A stretch of 64,000 nucleotides of DNA, taken from Gossypium raimondii. Lineage: Eukaryota > Streptophyta > Magnoliopsida > Malvales > Malvaceae. The translations under genes and the position numbers were made by a program. The stretch covers positions 3,534,001 through 3,598,000 of the forward strand of contig NC_068570.1 of the NCBI RefSeq assembly GCF_025698545.1, given 5' to 3'. Shown here piece after piece: positions 24,843 to 36,239 of the stretch. Position 1 is the stretch's first letter. Every line of letters starts with the position of its first letter. The notes beneath the pieces are model-generated. The model had not been told where the DNA came from and did no database searches. It saw only the letters and a program-made list of their open reading frames with translations.

Positions 24843-25080
24843 ATTTTCATCCTCGAAAATCTTACTAGAAAGAGGTTTGGATATTGCTTTCTCATAGTTT
24901 CCTCCGGTTCCCAAGTAGTTTCTTCTATTTCGTGTCGTTGCCAAAGGACTTTTATTAAAGCTACCTTTTTTCTCAATTCTTTCATCTCACGTGCCAGAAT
25001 TTTGATCGGTTCCTCACTATAAGTCATGTTAGGCTAGATCTTGACCTCTGTCGGTGAGATAACATGTAAAGGATCTGGCA
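24843..25080 (-). pseudogene. Gypsy pol C-terminus: chromodomain remnant
   Basis: The minus-strand reading contains IKILAREMKELRKKVALIKV, then LWQRHEIEETTWEPEETMRK and YPNLF. This is the chromodomain found at the C-terminus of chromovirus integrases and thought to guide insertion. It is the last coding piece before the polypurine tract, as expected for the lineage. Confidence 0.85.
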
Positions 25081-25222
25081 CGTAAAAAATATTATGAATA
25101 TTGTCAAGTTCTGGCGGTAGTGCCAATCAGTATGCAACGGGTCCAATTCTTTCAATAACCTCATACAACCCAATAAATTGAGGACTCAATTTGCCTTTAA
25201 GGCCAAACCGAAGAACTTTCTT

Positions 25223-26341
25223 CTAATGCGATACCTTCAAAAATACCTTATCACCAACTTGAAATTCTATCTCTTTTCGTTTAATATCAGCATAAGACTT
25301 TTGACGATCAGAGGCTGCTTTCAAACTATCCCAAATTACCTTTACCATTTCTTCAGTTTCTCGGATTAAATCAACTCCGTGTATCTTTTTTCTCACTAAG
25401 CTCAGTCCAATACAACGGAGTTCTACATTTGTGACCAAACAAAGCCTCATACGGTGCCATTTTAATAGGGGACTGATAACTATTATTGTATGCAAATTCA
25501 ACTAAAGACAGATACTTTTCCCAATTACCTTCGAATTCCAAAACACCATATCAGAGTATATCTTCTAAAATCTGTATCACACGTTCGGATTGTCCATCAG
25601 TCTGAGTATGAAAAGCAGTGCTGAAATGTAACTGTGTACCTGGAGCTTCTTACAACTTATTCTAGAATCGAAATGTAAACCGAGGATCCCTGTCTGAAAT
25701 AATGAAGACCAGTATTACATGTAGTCGGACAATCTCAGAAACATATAACTCTACAAATCTATCCAGGGAGAAATCCATACGTACCGGGAATAAAGCGTGC
25801 GAATTTCGTTAAACGATCAACGATTACCCAAACGACATCTTTCTTTTTCAGAGATAGGGGTAATCCTGATACAAAATCTATAGTAACTCTTTCCCATTTC
25901 TACTCTGGTATTACAACTAGATGCAATAATCCCGAAGGTAGCTTTAACTTGCTGACATATCAAACATTTAGATACAAATTAAAAAATATCATGTTTCATT
26001 CCCGGCCACCAGTATATCTTTTTCAAATCGTTGTACATTTTGGTACTCCCATAATGAATAGACATAGTACCATTATGAGCTTCGTGTAAAATCTTCTGTA
26101 TAAGTTTTGAATTCTTCGATACACATATTCTACCTCTGAAAAACAGACAACCATCAAACCCAATCTGAAATTTTGAATCGAAATTTGACTCACATTGTAT
26201 CCATTTAGCTCGTAATTCATCATTATTTTTCTTAGCTTCACAAATCTGCTGTAGAAATGTTGGTTTAGCTTTTAACTCAGCTATGATTGAACCATCATCA
26301 GATAACAACAACCGGGTATTCATTGATCGCAAAGCAAACAA
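25223..26341 (-). pseudogene. Gypsy integrase remnant
   Basis: The N-terminal zinc-binding part is readable at about 25979-26110 on the minus strand (LHEAHNGTMSIHYGSTKMYN, then KKIYWWPGMKHDI). The catalytic core follows in broken frames, and the C-terminal part appears near 25223-25290 (KEIEFQVGDKVFLKV). Stops and shifts interrupt the protein several times, so it is not functional. Confidence 0.85.
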
Positions 26342-26640
26342 AGATTTCTACTCAGAGCAACTGCAACCACATTGGCTTTTCCCAGATGATAATCACTAAC
26401 CAGATCATAATCTTTCAATAATTCAAACCATCTGCGATGTCTCAAGTTCAAGTCTTTTTGCGACATCAGATACTTTAAACTTTTATTATCAGTGAATATA
26501 TGGCATTTTTCACCAAACAGATAGTGCTGCCAAATTTTCAGTGCAAAAACAATGGCTGCCAATTCTAAATCATGTATTGGATAATTTTTTTCATGTGGTT
26601 TTAGCTTTCTAGAAGCATAGGCTATTACTTTACCTTATTG
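26320..26640 (-). pseudogene. Gypsy RNase H remnant
   Basis: The minus strand reads [40 protein letters not shown] and [16 protein letters not shown], the typical order of the gypsy RNase H domain. The usual ANVVADALSR has Ala-to-Asp position changed (VAVALSR), consistent with decay. Confidence 0.88.
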
Positions 26641-27010
26641 CATAAAAAAACCCAAACCATTCAACGATGCATCACTATAAATCACAAATTCCTTACCCGA
26701 TTCAGGCTGAACTAACACTGGTGCTTTAGTCAACAAGGTTTTCAATCTTTCAAAACTCTGCTGACATTTATTAGTCCATTCAAACTTCATATCTTTCTGT
26801 AACAATCATGTCATCGGAGAAGCTATCATCGAGAACCCTTTTACAAATTTTTGACAGTAACCAGCTAATCCCAGAAAACTTCTGACTTCAGACACATTTT
26901 TCGGAGCTTTCCAGTTAATAATTGCTAAAATTTTATTCGAGTTCACTCTGATGCCTTCAGTAGATACTATATGTCCAAGGAAACCAACTTCCTAAAGCCA
27001 AAGTTCACAT

Positions 27011-27212
27011 TTAATAAATTTGGCATACAGTTTTTTTCTCACGCAGAGTTTGCAACACAATTCTCAAGTGATCAGCATGTTCACCTTCATCTTGGGAGTA
27101 TACCAGAATATCATCAATAAACACCATAACAAATCTATCCAGATATGGTCTAAAAATTCTATTCATTAAATCCATGAATACCGCAGGTGCATTAGTCAAG
27201 TCGAATGGTCTG
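27011..27212 (-). pseudogene. Gypsy reverse transcriptase remnant
   Basis: The minus strand reads [20 protein letters not shown], then [13 protein letters not shown], containing the FIDD form of the reverse transcriptase active-site motif. Sequence upstream of [10 protein letters not shown] is replaced by unrelated DNA (27213-27312), so protease and the N-terminal half of the reverse transcriptase are absent. Further polymerase sequence continues in broken frames toward 26640. Confidence 0.9.
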
Positions 27213-27312
27213 AAAATTGATCTCTATACATTAGCATCAATATCTAATTATTCTGTCAATCATGCCAGTTTTTAACAATAGAAAGGGATGAAATTTTTAA
27301 CAAAAAAGACCA
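27213..27312. repeat. 100-bp MITE-derived filler at the gag/RT deletion
   Basis: This segment matches about 35005-35109, inside the MITE-like repeat at 34624-35219, with only around five mismatches (shared words include CTCTATACATTAGCATCAAT and AACAATAGAAAGGGATGAAA). It sits exactly where gag sequence stops and reverse transcriptase sequence begins. Confidence 0.85.
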
Positions 27313-28282
27313 ACACTTCCTACACTTGTTGCGAATGGAGCTAGAGATCTTGAATTAAAGCATTGAGAGCCTCGGTCTCTCTCAGAATACCCCAAAAATG
27401 TGGTAGAGCAATCATGATATTTCTTTGATTTCTTTGAAGCCGACGATTGTGACTTTCCCATAAATCTTTTACTCGGAGTTCGGGCTTCTATCTTTGCTAG
27501 CCTCTTTTCTTTGCTTAGCTCCTCAGCTTTATGTGCCCAGTCAACTAACACCATAGATTCTTTTAATTACAGAATTCCAACCAATAACTTAATGTCTTCA
27601 TTTAATCCTTCTTCAAAACGTTTACACATGGCAACTTCAGTCGAAACACACTCTGTGGCATACTTGTTTAATCTGACAAATTCTTGTTTGTACTCAGATA
27701 CTGTCATATTTCCCTGTTTAAGCTCTAGAAATTCTTTTCTTTTCTAATCCAAAAATCTCTGACTAATATACTTCTTTTTGAATTTTGTTTGGAAAAATTT
27801 TCATGTAACATTTTCCTTCGGTACAATAGAAACTAGAGTATTCCACCACTGAAAAGCCAAATCTTTTAACAAAGACACTGCACATTTCAAACATTCAGCA
27901 GGTGTACAAGATAATTCATCCAAAACCCTAATGGTGTTTTCTAGCCAAAATTAAGCCCTTTCTGGATCATCTTCAACAATGGCCCTAAATTCTTCCACCC
28001 CATATTTCTAAACTTTATTTAGCGGAGGCTTACCAGTTCTAACAAGTTCAGTACCTTGTGGTATATCAGGAACCGGTAAAGAAACATGAGGGGGAGGTTG
28101 TTGTACAGCAGGATTTGTTCTCAAGTATTCAGTGAACCATTCATTCATCATTTGAAAGAAGGCTTCTTTAGCCTCCTCACCTCGGCCCTCAGATACGAGC
28201 CTTATACTACTGGAAATAGCTCTTTAAACTAAAGCTTGAGCATTGTTCTCAGCTTCCTCAAATTCAGCTCGGTCGGACGACA
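27313..28282 (-). pseudogene. Gypsy gag remnant
   Basis: Starts on the minus strand at 28282 with MSSDRAEFEEAENNAQALV and then hits a stop. Downstream blocks include GEEAKEAFFQMMNEWFTEYL, RTNPAVQQPPPHV and DWAHKAEELSKEKRLAK, as in plant gypsy Gag. The zinc-knuckle end is truncated by the filler junction at 27312. Confidence 0.85.
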
Positions 28283-28402
28283 TTACTATATGAAAAACAT
28301 GTTTAAAATTGTCTGGAGATATCACACTATCACAAATTATATAATCGTATGGATAGCTAAGCTCGTACTTGCTACGTTAGTCTGAGAATCGGCTAAACCA
28401 TA

Positions 28403-28414
28403 GCTCTAATACCA
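28403..28414 (-). promoter_or_regulatory. Primer-binding site of the gypsy element
   Basis: Minus-strand TGGTATTAGAGC, five bases inside the 5' LTR, matches the standard plant initiator-Met tRNA complement TGGTATCAGAGC except for one base. Confidence 0.85.
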
Positions 28415-28419
28415 ATAAA

Positions 28420-30425
28420 TGTAACACCCCTAACCCATATTTGTCGCCGGAACAAGATTAAGGAGCATTATTGGAGTTTACAGAACAATTTCAATTAATT
28501 CATGTCGATTATTATTCATATTAGAAACCAATCATATTTAATCATAATGTCCATTGAATGGGCCATCGAGACACAATTTATGCTTTAAAAATAAGTCGGG
28601 ACTAAATCGGGAACTCAGAGAATTTTTCATAAAATCTCAAAATTTTTCTTAGGTGTAGGGGACACGCGTCCGTGTCTGAGGCCGTGTGGGCATTCGATGT
28701 AAGGCACACGGTCGTGTCTCAGCCCGTGTAACTCTCTAACTTAGGTTACACGGCCAGCCATACGTTCGTGTGCCAAGCTGTGTGCAAAATTTAATTTTCA
28801 AAAATTAGGTACAGAGGTCACACGGCCAAGTCATATGCTCATGTGCTAGGCCATGTAACACACACGGCTGAGACACACGCCCGTGTCTCTGTCCGTGTGA
28901 GCAATTCTAAGCATTCTATTTCTTAAATTTTAATATGAAGGGGACACACGGCCAAACCACACACCCGTGTCTCTGCCCATGTGGAAAAAAAATAAAGCCA
29001 TTTTCAAGCCTTATTTCTCACTGACCCTGGCATCAACATATTCAACCAATTTTTTTGTACCATTACAAGTCACAATAGAACATTCAATTCAAGCCAATTT
29101 CAAATTCAATACATGTCATAACATCCCATTTATCCAAGTATTTGATATTACCTAATTGGCCATATAAACATGAGTATATTTTACCCATTCATGCAACCAT
29201 TAATATATTTATATAACTTCAATCATTCAACCATTTCAATACACACATCAAGCATGATAAGGCCTTATATAACAACATCAAAATATGCTTAACACTAGCC
29301 ATTCCAATGGCTAGTTATAACCAAAATATCTCCTCATTATGCCTAACATAGCTTATACATGCCATTATACCAAAAGTTAGGTTGCTTTATATACCAAGAA
29401 GTCTAAGGGATAGTGTGGTGTGTCTCCGACCAAGTTCTAACCTTCACGAGCTTCTGAGCACTATAAAACAGAGGAAGTAACACATAGTAAGTATATTATG
29501 CTTAGTAAGTTCGAATAACAGAAAATTTACTTACCACTTCATTACATTTAAGATAAGCTTACAAAATTCATCCAAAGAAATTTAGTAATTTGCCCAAACA
29601 CATATAATCTCAAGAAACTTGTTAGTCATGTATTAAATGTAAACATCAAGAATTAAGGATGAGCTCATCATGTAATAACTTTCATATACAAATGCTTTTC
29701 ATATCATATTTCCATTTAACATGTGCATTTCCATGGCAAATCATGTTAAGTTTAGTTTAACCATGTCAAAACTTTACCTGCTGAATTTATTTAAAATATC
29801 GATGGATACACATGTAGTACACTCAAAGTGTATAAAATTATAATCCGTCAATTCATATTCAAGAATGCTCTTTAAAGCACATAATCAGAAAATCCTCTCT
29901 CAAGCTATATAACAGGAAGCTCACAAAGAGCCATTAATCGAGAAGCGCACAAAGAGCCTATCAGGAAGCTTATCCGAGCTATATAACAGGAAACTCATAA
30001 GAGCCATAATTAGGAGGTTCACAAAGAAATTTTAATTAGGAAGCTCACGAAGAGCCTTTAATCAGGAGCTCCGGATAGCCATATATCGGGAAGTTCAAGC
30101 GAGCCATATTAGGACGTTCACAAAGAGCTACGTTTGTGTCCGCAATACATGTAGGATCACAACCGATCATATAACAATATGATCAAATTTTGAATTCCAT
30201 AGATATTTGATCCTTTTAGCTACTAGAATTCAACTTTTGCATTTTATGCAATTTGGTCCTTTTCTCAATTAATCATGATATCAATAAAATTTTCTTAACA
30301 AAATTTTCATACAATATTCTTATCATAATACAGACCATAAAATAATATTAAAAAAATTTTCTTTCAGAATCGAATTTGTGGTCCTGAAACCACTGTTTCG
30401 ATTTCACTGAAAACGGACTGTTACA
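28420..30425 (-). repeat. 5' LTR of the gypsy element (2006 bp)
   Basis: Starts TGTAACACCCCTAACCC and ends AACGGACTGTTACA on the plus strand. It holds ACACGGCC/GGCCGTGT runs at 28655-28985 and a short-unit array of AGGAAGCTCACAAAGAGCC-like words at 29890-30125. Its length is nearer the related solo LTR at 4937-7644 (2.7 kb) than its own partner LTR. Confidence 0.9.
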
Positions 30426-30430
30426 AAAAT

Positions 30431-31145
30431 CCTCTTGAGACATAAGCTTACAAATGTAAGATTAATCTCAAAATTATTCATTGAGCAGTTTCCCATATCA
30501 TCATTTACTCACCTTTGAAAAATGCTAGTACAAATATTTGTAGCTTTTCTTCGCAATTCAATATTTGTTCTTTCCATAACTACCTATTCTCCCATTCCAA
30601 CTACGTCAAGACCTAATTGTTTGCTCAAAAGTCAAGCTTCTTCAGCATGTCTCTCTTCCAATATGTAATAGTGTCAACCTCCTCATTTTTTCTTTTGTTT
30701 ATAACATTCCCTGTTGAAATAGATTTATCAACAGCCTTGAACACTTTGTTCCCTAATAAACCCTTTGCCTTCGCATTTCTTTTCAACATCTTCTTTTTTC
30801 TGAGTTTTTCCCTTTCCTTTTAGCGAAGTCTTTAAGTTTTGTAAACCATTAATCATCACCAATGTTCAACCCTTTTTATTTAATACCACTAATCTCCTTC
30901 CCTCTTTTCTATCATCCATCATGTTACCAGCTTCATTTTCAATAACCAAAATTTCATCAAAGGTACCCTGGTAGCCCTGCATCAAACTTTGTGTGGTTGC
31001 CACATCACTTATAATGTTGTCTCTATGCGTACCATTAACTTTGCAAATTGTTTCAAGCTAACTATTAAAAACATCTACATCTTTCTCTTTTATCTTGGTT
31101 ATCATGCACCAAATAATGAAAGCCACATTCTTCTTCATTAGCTTC
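30431..31145. other. Unassigned spacer between gypsy element and inverted LTR-like repeat
   Basis: The minus strand carries interrupted coding-like text (around 30900-31150 it reads QSLMQGYQGTFDEILVIENE in one frame) suggestive of a decayed retroelement gag, possibly of the element whose LTR lies at 31159-31660. I could not identify the family. Confidence 0.35.
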
Positions 31146-31158
31146 TCTAGACAATTCT

Positions 31159-31660
31159 GTTGGAAAAATTATTTATGAAAACGACTTTGTTGCACAACAA
31201 ATTTTCAATAATTTTGATAAAACTTGAACCTTTGTTGTGTTATCCATAACAAGATTTCTAGCTTTTAACCGAACGATCTTCTCCACTATCCTCGAACCCT
31301 CGATTGCTAAGAGAGTAGGCTTTTATCACAAACCAAACATAGAATGAAAATTGCAACACTCTAATAAGAAAATTTCACTTTCTCTATGGTAACCAAAATC
31401 GAAATTACTATCAAGAGTACTCACAAAAAATAGAATTTATTTTATAGCTAAATAAAATTTCCTAAATTTCAACAGAGTATCCATGCATGACTGATATGTC
31501 AATTTGGCTATATTGTAGTCTCTATTAATAGAAAAAAAATCACAAGAGTTCTACTAGAACAAGAAGAGAGAGAAACTATTAATTTAACAGAAAACCAAAG
31601 TTCCCCTAGAACTCTTATGTGTTGGGATACCCAGTGTGGCACCCACCCCTATTGTTATTG
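31159..31660 (-). mobile_element. LTR-like repeat, minus orientation (partner of 23170-23785)
   Basis: The reverse complement of this segment aligns in order with 23170-23785 and ends in TTTTTCCAACA. Together with 23170-23785 it forms a diverged inverted pair around the gypsy element. No open frame is present. Confidence 0.55.
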
Positions 31661-32009
31661 GGCTTCTTGGGCACAAAATGATGAAGTAACTACACTAAGG
31701 GCACAAAACCTCAATAAATTCAACTACATTTGTCGTCCTACCGTTCATATATGATTTCAAATTTGATTGAGATTTAAATTTGTATGAATCTTTTGATTCA
31801 ACTTCCTCAATATAACAACAACAAAAGATTGATATGGTAATTAGATCAATTTCCAAGACTCTAACAAAGAACAAAAAGCACTTTATCTCCCACATGAAAA
31901 CCAATTACTTCTCCAATTTTCTCTAATTTCTATATGATTATCTATATATACTACCCCTATATAATGGAACTCCCTCTACAATATCATTGTCAACACATAC
32001 AATATATTA

Positions 32010-32400
32010 TCTAGATTGTAAGAAACTGTGTAATCGGATGGTACCTATTGTAATTCATGTGCACAATTACACGATATGTAATAAATATTGTAATATGATA
32101 ATGTTTTTGTAATAATTGTAAAATCTTATTAGGACTTTTGCTATTATAATATATTATGTAGCCAATAAGAAATTGTGTAATCGGGTAGTATATTCTAATT
32201 TACTTTCCACAATAGATTACAATATATGTAATAAATACTATCTTTAGATAATATTTTAATAACAAAAAAACCTTGAAAATTGTTCTTTTATAAAATATAT
32301 TATATAGATATTAAGAAATTATGTAATTAGATAATATTTATTATAATTTTGTTTACACAACATATCACAATGTAAATAAAAAATACTAACTTTAATGACT
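32010..32400. repeat. Three diverged tandem copies, about 145-150 bp
   Basis: AAGAAACTGTGTAATCGGAT (about 32019), AAGAAATTGTGTAATCGGGT (about 32168) and AAGAAATTATGTAATTAGAT (about 32312) head three successive AT-rich units with similar following sequence. Confidence 0.7.
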
Positions 32401-33130
32401 TATAATTACTAATATAATGAATTTTAAAATGGTTAAAAATATAATATTAGTTCATGTACTTAGGATTAGGGTTTACTCCTGTATTTTCAACTTAAAAATT
32501 AAGTCTTTCTATTTCATTGATTTAAAATTTCAGTAATTAAAATCGAAGTATTTTTCAACTTAAAATTTTAATTAACTGTTTTCATATGATATAATATACG
32601 ATGGACAAAAATAAATATATTAAATTAATAAATTTTTAGTTAAAATTTATTTATTGTTGATAACAATGATTAATTCATTTATTAAAAAATAAATGATTAA
32701 TCATAAAGTATATTATATTTTATGAGAAAAAAATTAAATTTTAATCATATCCCTTAAAATTATTGAACTCTGTGTCATTTTGGACCGACTTGCTTTATAG
32801 TTGACAGATGTCAATTTCTAAATAGTTGTCATTTACTGCTACAATGAAGTCGGTGCTAAAAGTATATTGCCAACATCAGTTTCTTTCCTTCCATCTTTGA
32901 ATTGTTTCAATTTAACACCTGCTTATTAGTTTTTTGGTTTCTTTTGGTGCTAAGGTTAAGGAAGCTATTTCGTAAATAATTATTAAAGCCAATGATTAAT
33001 TTAAAATTATATCAACTTGACGTAATTAAAATTCAAAATAATTTAGATCAATAACGGCCCATTTTAAAAATCAAAACCTTAAACTCGAATACAAAATAAT
33101 CGATTATATAAATGAACGCATTTTAAATTA

Positions 33131-33932
33131 GGGTAAATTATACTTAAAATTATTAAACTATTAGTAAATTTACATTTTGGTCACTCGATTATAAAAATTA
33201 CAAAATATCAATGAAGTGTTTGAAAATTTTAATTTAAATCACTGACATATTAAATCTTTAATATAATAGTCACGTAATTTCCACGTGGCTTTTAAAAAAG
33301 CATTTTGGGTGTTTTTCTTTTTCCTTTAACGAATTAAACCTAATCCATTTTATCTAAAAATACTAAATTGAACTCAAGGACACTAGTAGAAAAACTTAAA
33401 ATATAATAATTTAGGTTAAGTTAATTTATTAAAGATTAAAAAAAAAGAAATTCAAAATGTTTTCTTAAAGTCATGTGAAAATTCTGTAATTACATCAGTC
33501 GCTCATTAAAAATTCTAAAATGAAAGCTTTTGAATAGGGTTTTTTGGGGGGGTCGGAAAAACACTTCCAAGTATTGATTGATTAAACAAAGCACCACAAT
33601 ATCAGCAACAAAGGAAAACACCAGTGAACAATATAGGAAAATAAGAGCCTAACAAAATTAAAAGAGCAGACATAAAATCAACTCTATCAGTGTCAGGCTG
33701 AGCCCAAAATTAGGCGATAGGCGAAACTGACAGGCCAGCCTTGTCCAAGATAAACACCAAGGAAGATGGTGGGTGGTGAATCCAACCCTCCAAACTCATC
33801 TCCACTTTAATTTACTCAGCTACCCAATTTACAGTTTTGTAATAGTTTGGTGATTATTTTGTAATCTTTTGAAATCGAGTGATTAAAATTTAAACTTAGT
33901 AATAGTTCAATAACCTTTGATACAATTTACCC
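33131..33932. mobile_element. Mutator-like non-autonomous element with an internal GC-richer insert
   Basis: The left end, GGGTAAATTATACTTAAAAT, and about 80 following bases are the inverted counterpart of the right end (about 33830-33932). The flanks are TTTAAATTA (33122-33130) and TTTGAATTA (33933-33941), a 9-bp duplication with one change, the Mutator signature. The interior 33539-33825 is less AT-rich and unlike the ends. It includes CTTGTCCAAGATAAACACCA and a poly-G run. Its origin was not identified. Confidence 0.75.
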
Positions 33933-34347
33933 TTTGAATTATAGAAATTAATTATAATGTTGAAAATTGTTTGTAAGGTGGTAAAGAAGAGGATAACAAA
34001 TTACTAAATAGGAATGAGTTGTAGTAGGACACGAATGCTCAACAATGGAAAGTTTGTTTCTTGCAAGCTAAATAAAAATGACAAAACCAAGACCTCCCAA
34101 TTAAAGTAAACTCATTTTTGAAAAAGAAGAAACTTTTTTTTTTCTTTAACAAAGGGAAGAAGACAGCAATGGTGAAAATCTGATTGAAAACATGTTTTGA
34201 AAAACAGTGTAGGAAATGTGCAAAACAAAATTCAACATTGGCATTTAATGAAGCCGCATTCTTTGAAACAACCACTAATGGTAGGAGCCCATTTAAGGAA
34301 AGAAAATCATGCAAATGTTAAATATGAGTATTTGTTTTCATGCCTAT

Positions 34348-34475
34348 CGAGGTCTAACTCGATCGGTATGGATATTGTTGTCAATATAAAAGGATGTGGG
34401 TTCGAGTGTGCTGAAGTGTATTATATATCTATAGATATGTCTATTCATGGGTCAAGGAGGGACGATAGATAACTC
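34348..34475 (+). mobile_element. tRNA-derived SINE copy
   Basis: The A-box region GTCTAACTCGATCGGTATGG and the B-box region GTGGGTTCGAGTGTG lie about 35 bp apart, followed by the family tail. This is the only plus-strand copy of six in the window. Confidence 0.8.
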
Positions 34476-34623
34476 TAATCAAATAAATAAACAAATAAAT
34501 TGCATTTTTATTTTCATATAAAAATATATATGTCTAATGTAAATATTTTTGAAAAAAAATTTGAAGCAACATAGGACAAAATTGAAAACAAACTAACGCA
34601 AAAAGGGGGATTTCTCTTTCTTC

Positions 34624-35219
34624 TCTGGTAAAAGTATCATAGAGACCCCCTATAGTAAATTGTGTATCTAAGGGGATTGGCAGGGCTCCGACCTCCCTTA
34701 AAATAGAAAATTTTACATTTAGGCTATTTAAAAATTTTAAATTAGTAAAAACAAATTTGCATTTTGGCTCCTCTAAAAATGATAAAAATTTGATTTAATC
34801 TTTTAAAAATTATAAAGATATAGGTTTTTGAAAATTAAAATTTAATTTCAGCCTCCCTAAAAAAATTTTCTGGCATCATACCTGCCTATAGTAAAAGTTG
34901 GATTGCCTTTTGACCCCTCTACTCAAAAAATTGATAAATCAGTCTCTGTACATTAGATCAAAGAGCAAAGTGGTCTTTTCTGTTAAAATTTTCATATATT
35001 TCTACCGTTAAAAATTGATCTCTATACATTAGCATCAATATCTGATTATTCAGTCAGTCATGCCAGTTTTTAACAATAGAAAGGGATGAAATTATTAACA
35101 AAAAAGAGCAATTTACTTTTTGATCTAACATATAAAGACTAATTTATCTATTTTTTGAATAGAAAGAATAAAATACAATTTAACTTTAAATAAAAGGACC
35201 TCTATAGTACTTTTACCCT
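34624..35219. mobile_element. MITE-like repeat with a nested hAT-like MITE
   Basis: Terminal inverted repeats GGTAAAAGTATCATAGAGAC and (inverted) GGTAAAAGTACTATAGAGGT. The same family occurs at 39395, 52153 and 59659. About 34660-34890 is a separate insertion related to the hAT-like MITE at 21497. No coding sequence. Confidence 0.8.
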
Positions 35220-35605
35220 CCTTCTTGTAGACGTGTATATGTTGTCCATCTGTTGAAATTTGATGTCATTATGATTGTAATATCACATCACATGCATTAA
35301 ATGGCATTAAACACAGGTCTTATTCTTCAATATTTTGAGAAAATTTGATCTTCTTAAAAATCATGCCTACATTTTTAGTCTAGAATTGATTTTAGATTAA
35401 GTTATATTTTAATTATTGATTTTGATTTATTTTGTTTATACATATGTGGACTTTAATAAGTTTACTTGTAACTTCAAAAGCACAATTATGCAAATCTCTT
35501 TGGATATCTTACCCTACCAACACACTTTCATTACACAATTTAAGGTGGGTCAAAATTTTTTGGTCAAATGCTAGATTAGTTTAGTAATAAAATTATTAAA
35601 ATTAT

Positions 35606-36234
35606 TAGGGGTGAGCGTTCGGTTGAATCGAGTGAAGAATTTTTTAGTTAATCGAGTTGATGAGTCCTATTTTATCATCCTAACTCCATCTGAAATTTTT
35701 TCGAATCGAGTCGAGTGAAATTGTTTAAGTTAAATTAAAATTTTAAACATGTCAAATTAAAATCTTGTTCTAGTATACCTAATTCCATGTTAGACAAGTA
35801 AATTTGAAACTATATATATTTGAAAACTTTTTCAAAGCAAAATAAGAAAAGGAAACATACTTTAGTATGATAAACTTGAATCATTAATTAACTTGGGTCT
35901 CAAAATTATTATTTTATAAATTCTTTAAAATTTTAAATTTCTTTATATATTCTTAAAATATATACATTTTGGAATTTTATAAATATTTTAATTTTAAAAT
36001 TATTTTGAATTTTATTTTTGTAATTTTTGTTGAGAGAGTGACCAATTTGCTCATTTTCAAAATTGTCAGGAACCTAAGGGGTATTTACACAAATATGTTA
36101 TTCAAATTATTTGAATTATTCGAGTTATTCGAATTATAAAATTCAACCCGACTCGAACTCAGAACTCGAATTACTTATTCGAGTTGACTCGAAATTCGAT
36201 TTTTTCTAATCGAATCGAGTTTTGCTCACTCCTA
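35606..36234. mobile_element. MITE-like element, 629 bp
   Basis: The left end TAGGGGTGAGCGTTCGGTTG and the right end, inverted TAGGAGTGAGCAAAACTCGA, are imperfect terminal inverted repeats. Several ATCGAGTCGAGT-like words occur near both ends. A target duplication is not clear, and no protein is encoded. Confidence 0.65.
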
Positions 36235-36239
36235 ATTTT

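Larger units (their letters stand above)
24164..30425 (-). mobile_element. Ty3/gypsy retrotransposon (chromovirus type), defective
   Basis: Element on the minus strand with two LTRs (24164-24824 and 28420-30425), a primer-binding site, a polypurine tract and remnants of gag, reverse transcriptase, RNase H, integrase and chromodomain in gypsy order. The whole is flanked by a perfect 5-bp target duplication AAAAT (24159-24163 and 30426-30430). Frames are broken by stops and shifts, and protease plus the N-terminal part of reverse transcriptase are missing. The two LTRs differ by about 1.35 kb. It cannot encode its own transposition proteins. Confidence 0.95.

Noticed and set aside
34039..34472. 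Pair of 91-residue frames on opposite strands
   Set aside because: They overlap the SINE and AT-rich flank. The residues follow SINE sequence, not a protein family.
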